Part shown: piece after piece, positions 53,405 to 64,000 of the stretch
Layout: each line of letters opens with the position of its first letter
Numbering within the stretch: the first letter of the stretch is position 1
Origin: Drosophila miranda
Lineage: Eukaryota > Arthropoda > Insecta > Diptera > Drosophilidae
DNA length: 64,000 bases
Assembly: GCF_003369915.1 (NCBI RefSeq)
Contig: NW_022881614.1
Coordinates: forward strand, 5,911,001 to 5,975,000
Reading direction: 5' to 3'
Notes under the pieces: generated by a model
What the model saw: the letters and a program-made list of their open reading frames with translations, nothing else
Told to the model about the DNA's origin: nothing
Databases searched by the model: none
Translations under genes and position numbers: made by a program

Positions 53405-54858
53405 TATCAGTCATGGCATATGTTCTACGGTTTATACATAACATTCAAGCCAAAGGGGACAAACTGTCTGGACCACTGAGTGTGCAGGAGCTCGACAACG
53501 CTTTAATTCATCTCGTTCGCAGCATTCAACAGGTGGTCTACGCGACAGAGATATTGAGGTTGAAAGGAAACAAGGCACTATCGGGCACACACAAGCTGTG
53601 TCAATTATCCCCATTTCTAGATGACCAACAAATTCTACGAGTCAGAGGTCGACTGCGAAATGCAATGCACCTTCCGATAAGCCAGCGACAACCAATGATC
53701 ATTCCCAATCATCATCATTTTACCGATCTCGTCGTGCGTAATGCCCACCGTCTCGCACTCCACGGCGGCACCGAATTAACGCTGGCCACTATTCGACACA
53801 AATTCTGGATAGTCAACGGAAAACAAACTGTCAAACGCATTCTTCGACAATGCGTCCGATGTTTTCGTCACCGACCGAAACCAGCAGCACAATTTATGGC
53901 CGATCTTCCCCTACATAGAGTCAATCCGCCAACTCGTGCATTCATCGCCACCGGAGTGGACTATACAGGCGCGTTCGAAATTCAAGCATCCAGATTCCGT
54001 GGACACACAAACTACAAGGCGTATATCGCAGTTTTCATCTGTTTGGCTACAAAGGCAATTCATCTTGAAGCGGTCACGGGCTTAACCACCGAACACTTTC
54101 TCATGGCCCTACAACGTTTCATCGCGCGTCGGGGCTACTGTCAACACATGTATAGCGACTGCGGCACGAACTTCATTGGTGCCGACCGGACTCTTCAAAC
54201 CTGGCAAATACATTTGAAACGAGAGCTACCCACAACTGTAATACCTGCTTTAGCGGCCCGAAACGTCCAATGGCATTTTAATCCACCGCATAGTCCTAAT
54301 TTCGGAGGACTTTGGGAGGCAAATGTAAAGTCTGTCAAAACACATCTCTATCGAGCCTTTTCAGGATATAAAATGACCTACGAACAACTTGCTACAGTGC
54401 TAACACAAATTGAAGCCTGTTTAAATTCCAGGCCATTATGTCCACTAAGCGCGGAGCCGGAGGACCTAGCTGTCCTCACCCCGGCACATTTTCTTATTGG
54501 AGATTCATTATTAGCACCGCCGGATGTAACGACAAGGGATGTTCCACTCGCAGTCCAATTTATGGAAGGACAGAAAATGATCCGGCAATTTTGGAAACGT
54601 TGGAGTTCGGATTGGCTATCACATCTTCAAGCCCGTCCAAAGTGGCGACATGAAACCGACAATCTACAAGTCAGCGATCTAGTAATTGTCAAGGATGACC
54701 GACTGCCACCCAACGAGTGGAAACTGGGAAGGATAATAGAAGTTCACCCTGGAGCTGACAGTTTAGTCAGAGTCGCAACTGTTAAAACAGTATCAGGCGT
54801 ATACAAACGATCGGTCTCTAAACTATGTCGGCTACCGTTGCCACAGACCTCAGAATAA
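53149..54858 (+). CDS. BEL/Pao integrase region, unit 2
   Basis: Same as 40267-41976 with the complete DDE triad; the meaningful part starts around 53312. Confidence 0.8.
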   Translation: METCTYCGKPSELRNSWLNTTRVSSTSIMVVWTIMATAAGKPMAGKRSSQSGHRQEKPSVLFQNAVQISEAPEAFIQNSSSYDRLISVMAYVLRFIHNIQAKGDKLSGPLSVQELDNALIHLVRSIQQVVYATEILRLKGNKALSGTHKLCQLSPFLDDQQILRVRGRLRNAMHLPISQRQPMIIPNHHHFTDLVVRNAHRLALHGGTELTLATIRHKFWIVNGKQTVKRILRQCVRCFRHRPKPAAQFMADLPLHRVNPPTRAFIATGVDYTGAFEIQASRFRGHTNYKAYIAVFICLATKAIHLEAVTGLTTEHFLMALQRFIARRGYCQHMYSDCGTNFIGADRTLQTWQIHLKRELPTTVIPALAARNVQWHFNPPHSPNFGGLWEANVKSVKTHLYRAFSGYKMTYEQLATVLTQIEACLNSRPLCPLSAEPEDLAVLTPAHFLIGDSLLAPPDVTTRDVPLAVQFMEGQKMIRQFWKRWSSDWLSHLQARPKWRHETDNLQVSDLVIVKDDRLPPNEWKLGRIIEVHPGADSLVRVATVKTVSGVYKRSVSKLCRLPLPQTSE

Positions 54859-55313
54859 TCCTACCACCGTTGCTAGCTCTATTCACAGAGCATTCACATG
54901 TGACATCCTTTGGTTTCTAATACTGGTCCCAGTATTGGGGGCGGCATGGACGGTTTTCTAAGGGTTAAACTACAAAGAGAGTGAGAGCGCTCTAACTGCG
55001 ATTGCCCACTCGGAGAACGGCATCGTTTCATGCTAGGGCGGCGTAACCTCGTTTCCGATCACCATGAAGAGTCTTCGTTTGCGTTTCGACGAAATCACAA
55101 CGACAATTAGCAGTTGCAGCCGGCCGCGCTTAAACCCGTATTACCCATTACATTGTACTCTATACGCGATTAAGATTAAAGTTTAAGTTGATTGAAGTCC
55201 AAATGAATAAATCTCGAATGTCTATATCGTGTAGTACATTATTAAACGCAAAGATTCCCCAGAGCATTTCTGCTCAACATTGAAATCTCGTATCGAGGAT
55301 TTCACAACAGGCC

Positions 55314-57641
55314 ATGTATACCGAAATAGACCGGATGTTACAGTTAGGTGTGATTGAGGAATCGGACAGTCCGTGGTCCTCACCGATAGTAATGGTTACT
55401 AAGCCCGGAAAGGTTCGGATCTGCTTAGATTGTCGAAAGGTAAACGGTTTCACAGAAAAGGACGCTTATCCTTTGCCTCAGATTAGTGGCATTCTTAGCC
55501 GACTGCCGAAACCAGAATACATCACGAGTCTCGATTTGAAGGACGCCTACTGGCAAGTACCGTTACAGCTCAAGTCTCGTGATAAGACCGCGTTTACGGT
55601 TCCAGGTAGGCCTCTGTACCAATTCAAGGTAATGCCGTTTGGATTGTGTAATGCCACCAGCACCATGTCTCGCTTAATGGATAAAGTAGTTCCAGCCCGG
55701 TTGCGGAACGAAGTATTCGTTTATTTAGACGATTTATTAGTTGTTTCCTCGAATTTTGAAAAGCACCTAGAGGTTTTGTCAGAGATATCTAGGCATCTGA
55801 AACAAGCAGGATTGACGATCAATATTGCTAAAAGTCATTTCTGCATGCGACGAGTGCGTTACCTAGGTCATGTCATAGGAGATGGGGGTATCCGGACAGA
55901 TCCCCAGAAGATCCAGGCCATCACCAGTTATCCCTTACCCAAAACTCTAAAGGGACTGAGAAGTTTTATGGGTTTATGCGGATGGTATCGTAAATTCGTA
56001 CCAAATTTCGCTTCGCTCTCTGCTCCATTAACGGACGTCATGACCACCAAACGGAAATTCGCTTTGACGGATGAAGCGGTAAAAGCTTTTGACGCCTTGA
56101 AGCAATGTCTCTGCGAAGCCCCGGTACTGAGAAGTCCAGATTTTACAAAACCGTTCTACATTCATTGCGACGCCAGCAAAACAGGAGTGGGAGGAGTATT
56201 AGTACAGTTGTCCAAAGAGGGAGACGAATGCCCTATTGCCTTCGTTTCAAAGAAGTTGAACAGAGCGCAACGTAATTACACTGTGACGGAGCAGGAATGC
56301 TTGGTGGCAATAGTATCTTTGAAGAACTTCAGAGCATACGTGGAAGGTCATGAGTTCACGATCATAACCGATCACGCCTCGTTAAAATGGCTTATGTCCA
56401 ACACAGATCTAAGTTCCCGGTTAGCTCGTTGGGCCATTGCTCTGCAGAGGTATCGATTCAAGATCGAACATCGTAAAGGTGCGCAGAACGTAGTACCCGA
56501 TTTTTTGTCCCGGGTCAACGAAGCTGAAGTAGCAGCTTTGGATTCACCTGATGGGTCGTTGGTCGATTTATCTTCTAAACACTTCTTATCGTCCGAATAT
56601 ACGGATTTAGTACAGAAGGTCCAGGCTAACCAGGACCAGCTGCCTGACTTAAAAACGGATAAGGGATTTGTGTACCGTCGCGCTGAACATCTGACCGGAG
56701 AACAAGTTCACGACGAGTACGCTTGGAAGCTGTGGATACCAAAGATAATGGTTCCCGAAGTGCTTGCGCGCGCTCACGACAATTCGTTAGCGTCCCACGG
56801 AGGAATCCACAAGACTATTGAACGCATAAGGCGACATTATTTCTGGCCTGGTCTAGTATCCGACGTAAAAGCACACATCAATGCTTGTCTCGTGTGTCGT
56901 GTGACGACCAAAGCCCCGAATTATGTTCTTCGACCTCCGTTAGGGAAAGCGCCGGAGAGTCAGCGGTTCTTTCAAAGACTGTTCGTGGATTTCCTGGGAC
57001 CTTATCCCAGGTCGAGAGGCGGAAACATAGGCATTTTTATCGTACTGGACCACTTCTCGAAATACGTCTTCCTGAAGCCCGTCAAGAAAATAAGCGCTGA
57101 CGTGGTGGTTAAGTATCTCGAAACTGAATTATTCATGACGTTTGGTGTTCCCGAAACAATCGTATCTGATAATGGATCCCAGCTCCGATCCGAATCGTTT
57201 CGAAAGCTAAGATCCGCGTCTCATGCTAGTATAGGGACTACCCCGTACTACATGGTGTTTGGCCAGCATATGGTCACCGCCGGGTCGACATATTCGCTAC
57301 TCAGGAAATTAAAGTTACTAGACGATCGATCCTTGGTATTCAACAGACCCGACTCGCTTGAAATCATACGCAAGGGCGCCTGTGTACAAATGCAGAAGAT
57401 GCACGATCAAAACGAGAAGCGATACAACCTGCGCTCAAGACAAGTAGATTTCGCCGTAGGTCAGGAAGTGTTCCGGAGGAACTTCAAGCAAAGCTGTTTC
57501 CAAACAGGGTACAGTGCCAAATTCGGACAAGCGTTTGTGAAGGCTCGAGTTCGAAGAAAGCTTGGCGGTGCGTATTATGAATTGGACGACTTGCAAGGAC
57601 GATCTTTGGGGAACTACCACGCAAAGGACATACGACAATGA
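55314..57641 (+). CDS. Pol 3' part: RT, RNase H and truncated integrase, unit 2
   Basis: Same domains and same missing catalytic Glu as unit 1. The RT region differs at two residues: TDPQKIQAIT here, where unit 1 has TDPEKIKAIT (about 55903-55920). Confidence 0.85.
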   Translation: MYTEIDRMLQLGVIEESDSPWSSPIVMVTKPGKVRICLDCRKVNGFTEKDAYPLPQISGILSRLPKPEYITSLDLKDAYWQVPLQLKSRDKTAFTVPGRPLYQFKVMPFGLCNATSTMSRLMDKVVPARLRNEVFVYLDDLLVVSSNFEKHLEVLSEISRHLKQAGLTINIAKSHFCMRRVRYLGHVIGDGGIRTDPQKIQAITSYPLPKTLKGLRSFMGLCGWYRKFVPNFASLSAPLTDVMTTKRKFALTDEAVKAFDALKQCLCEAPVLRSPDFTKPFYIHCDASKTGVGGVLVQLSKEGDECPIAFVSKKLNRAQRNYTVTEQECLVAIVSLKNFRAYVEGHEFTIITDHASLKWLMSNTDLSSRLARWAIALQRYRFKIEHRKGAQNVVPDFLSRVNEAEVAALDSPDGSLVDLSSKHFLSSEYTDLVQKVQANQDQLPDLKTDKGFVYRRAEHLTGEQVHDEYAWKLWIPKIMVPEVLARAHDNSLASHGGIHKTIERIRRHYFWPGLVSDVKAHINACLVCRVTTKAPNYVLRPPLGKAPESQRFFQRLFVDFLGPYPRSRGGNIGIFIVLDHFSKYVFLKPVKKISADVVVKYLETELFMTFGVPETIVSDNGSQLRSESFRKLRSASHASIGTTPYYMVFGQHMVTAGSTYSLLRKLKLLDDRSLVFNRPDSLEIIRKGACVQMQKMHDQNEKRYNLRSRQVDFAVGQEVFRRNFKQSCFQTGYSAKFGQAFVKARVRRKLGGAYYELDDLQGRSLGNYHAKDIRQ

Positions 57642-57708
57642 TAAGTCGCTTCATGCTGTATCAGCCTAGGAGATGTAACCACCCCTAGTCTGATCTGGTG
57701 GGGGGCTT

Positions 57709-60032
57709 TGTAGCGGGCCTAAAGCGACGTAGAAGAAGTCGATAGGTTTGGCGGGAAGGATTAATCGGCTAAGATTTGAAAGAAAAATTGAAAGTCAAGA
57801 CCATGATATCGATCTCGGGGCCAGGGATACATGCTGCCACCCTTTGACAGGCACAGGGTTACTTTGACCTGTTGACAGGCGCAGGGTTACTTTGACCTGT
57901 TAACGCGCAGAGATGCTTTGGACATCTGACAGGCCATGTCAAATTCCTTTTCCGGTTAAAGATCTCGTCGAGTACGGGTGTGCGCGCAAACGAATCTTTT
58001 GTAAGAAGTGCCATCATAGGAAAATTCCATTGTGAAACAACTCGACACGGTACGGAAAAGACATACCTTTCTGTTGATCGCGATATTTTGGCTCACGCAC
58101 CCGCTGATTCCCTTGATCGTACAAGTGGAGTGACGGGGCACGGGAGTCTCGCGACAGATCCCGCTCGGAGGAAAGACGCCACAGCTTCAAAGACCGGACG
58201 GTCTTTCGCTTATTGCGTGGGGCAGCGACCCACGCTATTTAAACGCACCCCATCGTCCAGTCGCTGGCTAAGTAAGCCGCAGAGCGCAGTCAGCCGGGGG
58301 CTGGAATAAGCAAACGCCTTCCCGCTTGGGACCCTTCGCCTGCGAGGAGCACCCTAGACAGGGTTAAACAGCAGCGCGCGCCAAGGCGCGTGAAGAAGAA
58401 GCAGGAGCAGATCAGGGATGCTGCAGTGCTAAAGCCACCTGCGGCCTTCGTTTTCTCGGTTGCCCGAGCGCAGACCATGCTGCAGTGATGAAGCCAACTG
58501 CGGCCATCGTCTTCCTGGTTGCCCAATCGTCGGCCAAACAGAGGCAGAATTCTCCGCCTTCGGCTGTCCTCTTCGCCCCGACTCTGTCCAGGATTCCTCT
58601 TCCAGCAGCTTCAGGGAGCACAGTTCACCAAATCATAGGGTTCAGCGGATGCTAGCCTCGTCTATTACCATCCTAATGTTTAAAGTATAAAAATCTCACA
58701 AAATTTGTATATTCATGAAGAATAATTATCAGCCAACCTCATTAACGTTCAAGTTCCCCTGGGAGTTCGGGAAATGTGTTCAGAATTTGCAGTTATAAGT
58801 ATTGTTAAGACATCGCTAGTTTAATTCATTTTCGTTACACATTCGTTAAACTCATATCATGCTTAAGCAATCTTTATAAATATTCACAAGCTATTGTTGT
58901 CAGTTAAGTTCGGATTGAATTGTCAGGGAGAAAATTCCCCCAAAAGTTCTGTGGCTCCACATACAAGGAGTAGGTCGAAGTTGGGAATTCTGAGTTGTAG
59001 CAAGAGATAGAGTCTTCGTACTGTAAACCACCTTTCCGAATTAACGCTTGTTTTCAGCCTACGCCGGAAGATCGATCTTTCGTCGTTGGAAATTGAACAG
59101 TGAGTGAGTAAGCATACCTTCCAAAAGTTGAAATGTACGTAGTTTTGAAAACCAACTGATCCTTGCCCAACCTCGCGAATTTGAAACCTCTGACCCCTGC
59201 CTATTGAGGCTTTGCCTTGAGCGATCTGATCGTTGGCTAATTAGAGATGCCATCTGCATCCAGTCATCGACTGAACTCCGCATAGGAGATCACGTTTTGT
59301 CAGCCAGACCGCCTCTTTGATTTTCGACTCATTCCGAAGTTAAAAGATTTAATGATTTTTCCACATTTGTGCGAAAAGCGAAAGTAACGAACTTAAAGTA
59401 TTCAATGATTTTCCCATGTTATGCGAAAAGCGAAATTTATGAATTTAATTAGAATTTAACTCGAATTACAATATCCTTATATACCCAACCATTACGAATC
59501 ACCTATTTTTAGTAGTTATTAAGATCATTTACTATGTTGCCATATCGGATTTAATTTTTGTGTTAAGGAAATAATGTTGAAGTTTAGATAAAAGAACAAA
59601 ATGGACTCAATGCTAGCTCGCGCGTTTTCGTAAAAGGTCAAAAGGGGTCATCGAAGAACGGCTATTCCGTGAGGATGACCAAAGGCAGGGTGGGTTCAGA
59701 CTCCGCATAACATCTGCGGACATATACACCGATGTCTCTCCGTTTTCCTTGGTTCTTACTTCCCTTTCCTCTTTATCCTTCTTTCCTTTCGCTTCCCTCT
59801 CTCTTCCTGTTCTCTATCCTCTTTAGCTTCGTATCTTCTTCTCGTCAAATCTACCGTTTTAGCACAAGTCGCAGCACGCTAAATTCTGGCAATATTATTA
59901 GTAATTGAAGCCTCGAGTCTGGGTTGATCTGAGGGAGCAACAACTCCACCCCCAAAGCCGGATGATTATTAGCGTGCCCAGCTCTCTCAAATCGTAACGC
60001 CCGTTTTCGAACAGGACTCGTTGCACGTTACA
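57709..60032 (+). repeat. Gypsy-superfamily LTR 3
   Basis: 3' LTR of unit 2 and 5' LTR of unit 3. Has one C fewer in a C-run near 58755 and shares GCCTAAAGC with LTR 2. Confidence 0.8.
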
Positions 60033-60058
60033 GTTATAATTATTAATAATATTAAAAG

Positions 60059-60076
60059 TGGCGCCCAACGTGGGGC
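60059..60076 (+). other. Primer-binding site, unit 3
   Basis: Same 18 bases as in units 1 and 2. Confidence 0.8.
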
Positions 60077-60895
60077 CCCAGTGGGTACTTCGAAATATTC
60101 CACGGGGACTCCTGGATGATTAGATAGATTCTTTCATTTTTCCCTTTTCTAAATTTTCCGCTTTCATTTTTCGGAGGAGTTATTGCCGTGTTAGAGTCCG
60201 CTTGGAAGACAGATAGAGAGAATACCCGTATTCCCTTCTGACCGCGGATTACTGGTTCGGTGACGATTTTTCCAAATATGAAAGCGAAGTTAGGCCACTT
60301 TAAGCAGAGGAATTGCAGGACGAGATCGACTCCGGTTGACCACCTGACCCTTTAGAGAGTTCCGCGTCATTGGCTTATTGGTGTTCAATGTTAGATTGGT
60401 TCTTTTACGCTGCCGCGTCGGAAAATAAATAGACAGCTTTCGAAAGTCTCTTTATCCACGGTCGCTGGAGAAAATCTTCGGTTGATTTTTCTGAAGAAGC
60501 ATTAGAGGTAGCCATCGAAAGCTGGAAAACCGACAAACCGTTGTTGAACAGTTGTCTGTCCGCTTCGGTGTGAGCTGCTGACGGGAACATCGTTCGTTTT
60601 GAGGAATAAGTCTGGAGATTCCTGACTGCCCACGACCAAGCGATTTACTTGAGAGTAGTAACTCTAATCTTTTTCCGTGGTGAGGGAGATATCGGTTGTA
60701 TGATTAGGACCTTACGATTCGCTGCGTAGCTGCATTGAGTTCAACCTAGTCCAAGTTAGTTAAAGTTAGTTCAAGTGAGTTCAAGTTAGTCAATTGAGTT
60801 CATCATTGGTATTAAAGTTATTATCGGAATTGTAGGTGAATAAAACAAAGTTAGGAAGAATTATAGGCACGAATTTGAGTATAGTATTTCTGGCC

Positions 60896-61870
60896 ATGGG
60901 TTTGGACAGATCTCCCGGAAAGGAAGCCCAAGGGGCAGGTGAAGGCGTCAGCCCGCTGTGCGCGCTGTGCCAGAAAGCCATACTGACCACGGATGAGGTA
61001 TTCAGATCGGTTTGCGAGCACGTGTTCCATCTTCCCTGTATGACCACCCATTTAAAGACTAGCAATGTTTGCCCGGTATGTAAAGGCAGGTGTAGAACTG
61101 TAAGCGGGGCGGTGCCGAAGGTAGTAGTGCAAAATACTCGCGCTCAGTCTAAGGAACGTGCAAAAGGGGGAGAAGAAGCGAGTTCTTCTAAAAATATAGA
61201 TCTGGTGGCAATGGAACAGAGATTGCTCACTTCACTAAGCAAACGAATGGCAGAACTGATTCAAAGCTCGGTAGTTGATTCAATGCAACAGTTAACCCGA
61301 ACCTCAAGTCAGTCCACTGTCACCGCAGCTTTAGACCGTTCTTCAACGGCGTTGTCCGAGCAGTTGCAAGCAACCAACTATGGTGAGGGAACTGGTCCTG
61401 GCCATAGACTAGAACCCCAAAGCATAGCTCATCCGTCACTATTGAGAAGCGGTTTTTCTGATTTATCCCAGAGACCGGACAAAGTAGTCCATATACTTAA
61501 TGGCTGGAAAATTAAGTTCTCGGGAGTCGGAGTATCGATAGATAACTTCATATATAGAGTAGAGGCATTGACCCATCAAACTTTGGAAGGAAATTTTTCC
61601 GTGCTTTGCCGGAATGTGAGTGTTTTGTTTGAAGGCAAAGCTAACGAGTTCTACTGTCGACATCACAAGGCCGTAGTTGAAGTTCAATGGAATACTTTAT
61701 GTGCTGCCTTACGACTTCAGTTTCGCCAAGAAAAAGATGACGTCGACATCGAAGAGCTGATCCGAAACCGAAAGCAAAGGGCAAGCGAGACTTTCGATAG
61801 TTTTTACGATAGCATCTCTAACTGGACCGATCAGTTGGAAGTACCATTCGGAAGTTGGTTCGTGTATTAA
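60896..61870 (+). CDS. Gag N-terminal part with RING-H2 motif, unit 3
   Basis: Third copy, same protein and same frame break. Confidence 0.7.
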   Translation: MGLDRSPGKEAQGAGEGVSPLCALCQKAILTTDEVFRSVCEHVFHLPCMTTHLKTSNVCPVCKGRCRTVSGAVPKVVVQNTRAQSKERAKGGEEASSSKNIDLVAMEQRLLTSLSKRMAELIQSSVVDSMQQLTRTSSQSTVTAALDRSSTALSEQLQATNYGEGTGPGHRLEPQSIAHPSLLRSGFSDLSQRPDKVVHILNGWKIKFSGVGVSIDNFIYRVEALTHQTLEGNFSVLCRNVSVLFEGKANEFYCRHHKAVVEVQWNTLCAALRLQFRQEKDDVDIEELIRNRKQRASETFDSFYDSISNWTDQLEVPFGSWFVY

Positions 61871-62313
61871 AGAACAACCTGCGTCCGGAAATTCGCCATG
61901 AGCTGTTGAATATCGATTTAAAAAGTGTACAGGAGCTCAGGGAAGTGTGCCGCAGGCGGGAGATGTTTTTAGAAGACGTCAAAAGTACACATGGGTATAC
62001 CAAAGCTGTTCCATTTCGACGTGAAGTATCAGAACTACTGCTAGATCGGGAGCTACGAGAAGACTCAGACACCGAGAGGGAGTTGGCGGTAGAAGCCATC
62101 TCGTTAATCTGCTGGAACTGTCATCAGACCGGTCACAGATATCAAGATTGCGTTTCAGAACGAAAAGTTTTTTGTTACGGCTGTGGAGCCGCGAACACTT
62201 ATAAACCAAGTTGCGAAAAGTGTACAAAAAACTCCAAGTCCAGCACGCCGAAGTCGCAGTACAAACTGAAGACTTCGAGTGTGCTTCGCCATCAAGGCAC
62301 AAACACCGATTAA
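61855..62313 (+). CDS. Gag C-terminal part with zinc knuckles, unit 3
   Basis: Third copy. The slippery heptamer is at 62226-62232. Confidence 0.7.
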   Translation: MVRVLKNNLRPEIRHELLNIDLKSVQELREVCRRREMFLEDVKSTHGYTKAVPFRREVSELLLDRELREDSDTERELAVEAISLICWNCHQTGHRYQDCVSERKVFCYGCGAANTYKPSCEKCTKNSKSSTPKSQYKLKTSSVLRHQGTNTD

Positions 62314-63090
62314 CTTCGGAGCCAACAACAGTGACATCACTGATTACACCGGACTTTCAAAAAAGCAACAATGATTTAGCGTTGGATTGCAAACTCGGAT
62401 CAAAAAAAATTTTAACTGGCTGTGAATTACCAGAGACCGTAGGGAAGAATAAATCTCGGGGAAAGAAGCGCATGATTCGATTCTGGCAAGAAGTAAAGAA
62501 GAGTAAATCAGGTGTGGCGTATCTAAGCGCTCTCTCTGAAATGGCTAGAGATCCTCGTCCGTTTTTACCGATTCAACTGTTAGACCGCACAGTATACGTT
62601 TTGCTGGATTCAGGAGCGTCCATCAGCAGTATAGGAGGTAACTTAGCGAGCGAAGTGATGTGCGGAAACGTACCTTACAAGAGAATCACGGAAAATGCTA
62701 AAACCGCTGATAGAAGAGCACAACGGATAGCAGGGAAAATGAGGATAGACATCGAATACGGAGGTGATAAAAAGTCACTAGAGATTTATTTGATTCCTTC
62801 ATTGAAACATGACCTATATCTCGGAATTGATTTCTGGAATTTATACGATTTACTGCCTAGTAGGTTGCGGGTATCAGAAATAGAGGCTCCGCGAACGAAG
62901 GATAGTGAGGAACAACATTCGTTAACCAGAACCCAAAAGGACCAACTGTCCAAGGTCATAGACGCTTATCCCTCGTTCACTGTAAATGGCTTAGGTAAAA
63001 CGAACTTAATCACACACGTGATCGACGTAGGAAATGCCAAGCCAGTAAAACAAAGGCATTTTCCTGTTTCGCCAGCCGTTGAAAAGGCCA
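62211..63090 (+). CDS. Pol 5' part with protease, unit 3
   Basis: Third copy, again interrupted by the BEL LTR, at 63091. Confidence 0.8.
62226..62232 (+). promoter_or_regulatory. Candidate -1 frameshift site, unit 3
   Basis: A AAA AAC in the gag frame, as in units 1 and 2. Confidence 0.6.
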
Positions 63091-64000
63091 TGGACGGTTT
63101 TCTAAGGGTTAACTACTCAGTCCCCAGGCCTCGAGTGGGGAGCATCCAAAATTTAAGTTTTTATTTTCGAAAAAAAAAAATAAGAAATTCTGTGTTAAAA
63201 AAAAAAAATTGTTTGTTCCTAGTTAACAATTTTTTTGTTACTTTTTGGACTTTTGTTATCTTCTGTCCGTTCCGCATGGACATCAATTCTCAATTCTCAA
63301 GAGAGTGAGAGCGCTCTAACTGCGATTGCCCACTCGGAGAACGGCGTAGTTTCATGCTAGGGCGGCGTAACCTCGTTTCCGATCACCATGAAGAGTCTTC
63401 GTTTGCGTTTCGACGAAATCACAACGACAATTAGCAGTTGCAGCCGGCCGCGCTTAAACCCGTATTGTACTCTATACGCGATTAAGATTAAAGTTTAAGT
63501 TGATTGAAGTCCAAATGAATAAATCTCGAATTGTCTATATCGTGTAGTACATTATTAAACGCAAAGATTCCCCAGAGCATTTCTGCTCAACATTGAAATC
63601 TCGTATCGAGGATTTCACAACATTTTTGGTGGCCAATGAGGGGAACCGCGTTTAATTCGTACTATACGCATATGATTCTACCTCGTTCCGCGTTCAGTTA
63701 AATGTACAAATAAAATCATATTTTACCGGCTGCAACTGTAAACGGCAAACACAACGCAAACCAACGGTTTATCCAACAGCCGCTATCTCTCGCACGAAGC
63801 AGGGACAAAGAAGACCAGACGATAGCTCTGCGCCTGGACAGTAGCACACAACAACAACACAAGCAGACGGTTAGACAGCAGCCTCTCTCTCGTGCAAAGC
63901 AGAGACCAAGAGACCAACGAGCGTTCTGTTGCTGCACATCATCTCTAGACACAAGGCCTCAACTCAACGCTCACAGTAGCACAGTTTCTGCTCTCCGCTC
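63091..64000 (+). mobile_element. BEL/Pao retrotransposon nested in pol, unit 3 (cut by window end)
   Basis: 5' LTR at 63091-63622 with the same extra A/T-run segment, then the leader. The coding part lies beyond the window. Confidence 0.88.

Larger units (their letters stand above)
50210..55309 (+). mobile_element. BEL/Pao retrotransposon nested in pol, unit 2
   Basis: Same insertion site and same GGCCA duplication (50205-50209 and 55310-55314). LTRs are 50210-50741 and 54947-55309; the 3' LTR is one base shorter than in unit 1 (CTCGAATGTC against CTCGAATTGTC). Confidence 0.9.
31946..64000 (+). repeat. Tandem array of a 12.88-kb nested LTR retrotransposon
   Basis: TGTAGCGGGCC recurs at 31946, 44827 and 57709, giving periods of 12881 and 12882 bases. 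The order is LTR, internal, LTR, internal, LTR, internal (cut by the window end). Units are almost identical, with private single-base differences such as GCCTGAAGC against GCCTAAAGC at the LTR start. Each unit has the same BEL/Pao insertion. Confidence 0.93.

Overview
This is animal nuclear DNA, most likely from a Drosophila of the obscura group. The genes have short introns with GT...AG borders and AATAAA signals. Housekeeping promoters carry the DRE motif TATCGATA. The transposable elements are the fly types DINE-1/INE-1 helitrons, PIF/Harbinger, Gypsy-superfamily and BEL/Pao. The two conserved host genes are eIF2B delta and a myotubularin of the MTMR6/7/8 group. As far as I recall both lie on Muller element C in Drosophila. 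Coding decay, gene amplification and dense transposons together resemble a degenerating neo-Y such as that of D. miranda. The species and chromosome are inference, not shown by the sequence.

Layout. 1-14309: a tandem array of a ~4.4 kb unit carrying the whole eIF2B delta gene plus a ~1.76 kb spacer with an apparent minus-strand LTR-retrotransposon remnant. One partial and three full gene copies are visible. Copy 3 (7529-9709) is open throughout, copies 2 and 4 are broken, and the visible end of copy 1 is open. 14310-28171: the convergent minus-strand Mtmr6-like gene, reconstructed as ten coding exons, with two frame-disrupting lesions. Its second intron is about 8 kb because it holds four DINE-1/ISY-like helitron copies and other repeat debris. 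A small unrecognised minus-strand gene sits in its first intron. 28454-31945: two PIF/Harbinger copies, one nearly full with a broken transposase and a companion ORF, the second truncated by the next element. 31946-64000: a tandem array of a 12.88 kb unit, LTR-internal-LTR-internal-LTR, of a Gypsy-superfamily element with ~2.3 kb LTRs. Every unit carries the same BEL/Pao element nested in pol at the same base.

How the parts relate. eIF2B delta and Mtmr6 are ordinary housekeeping genes and do not form a pathway with each other. What stands out is that two unrelated segments, a gene unit and a nested retrotransposon, were each amplified in tandem within 64 kb. In each array the copies are nearly identical but carry private differences. 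The Gypsy-type element has a RING-H2 motif at the N-terminus of Gag, a canonical A AAA AAC slippery site in the gag/pol overlap, and an integrase that has lost its catalytic glutamate. The nested BEL element has lost protease and reverse transcriptase in an in-frame deletion. Both therefore look non-autonomous.
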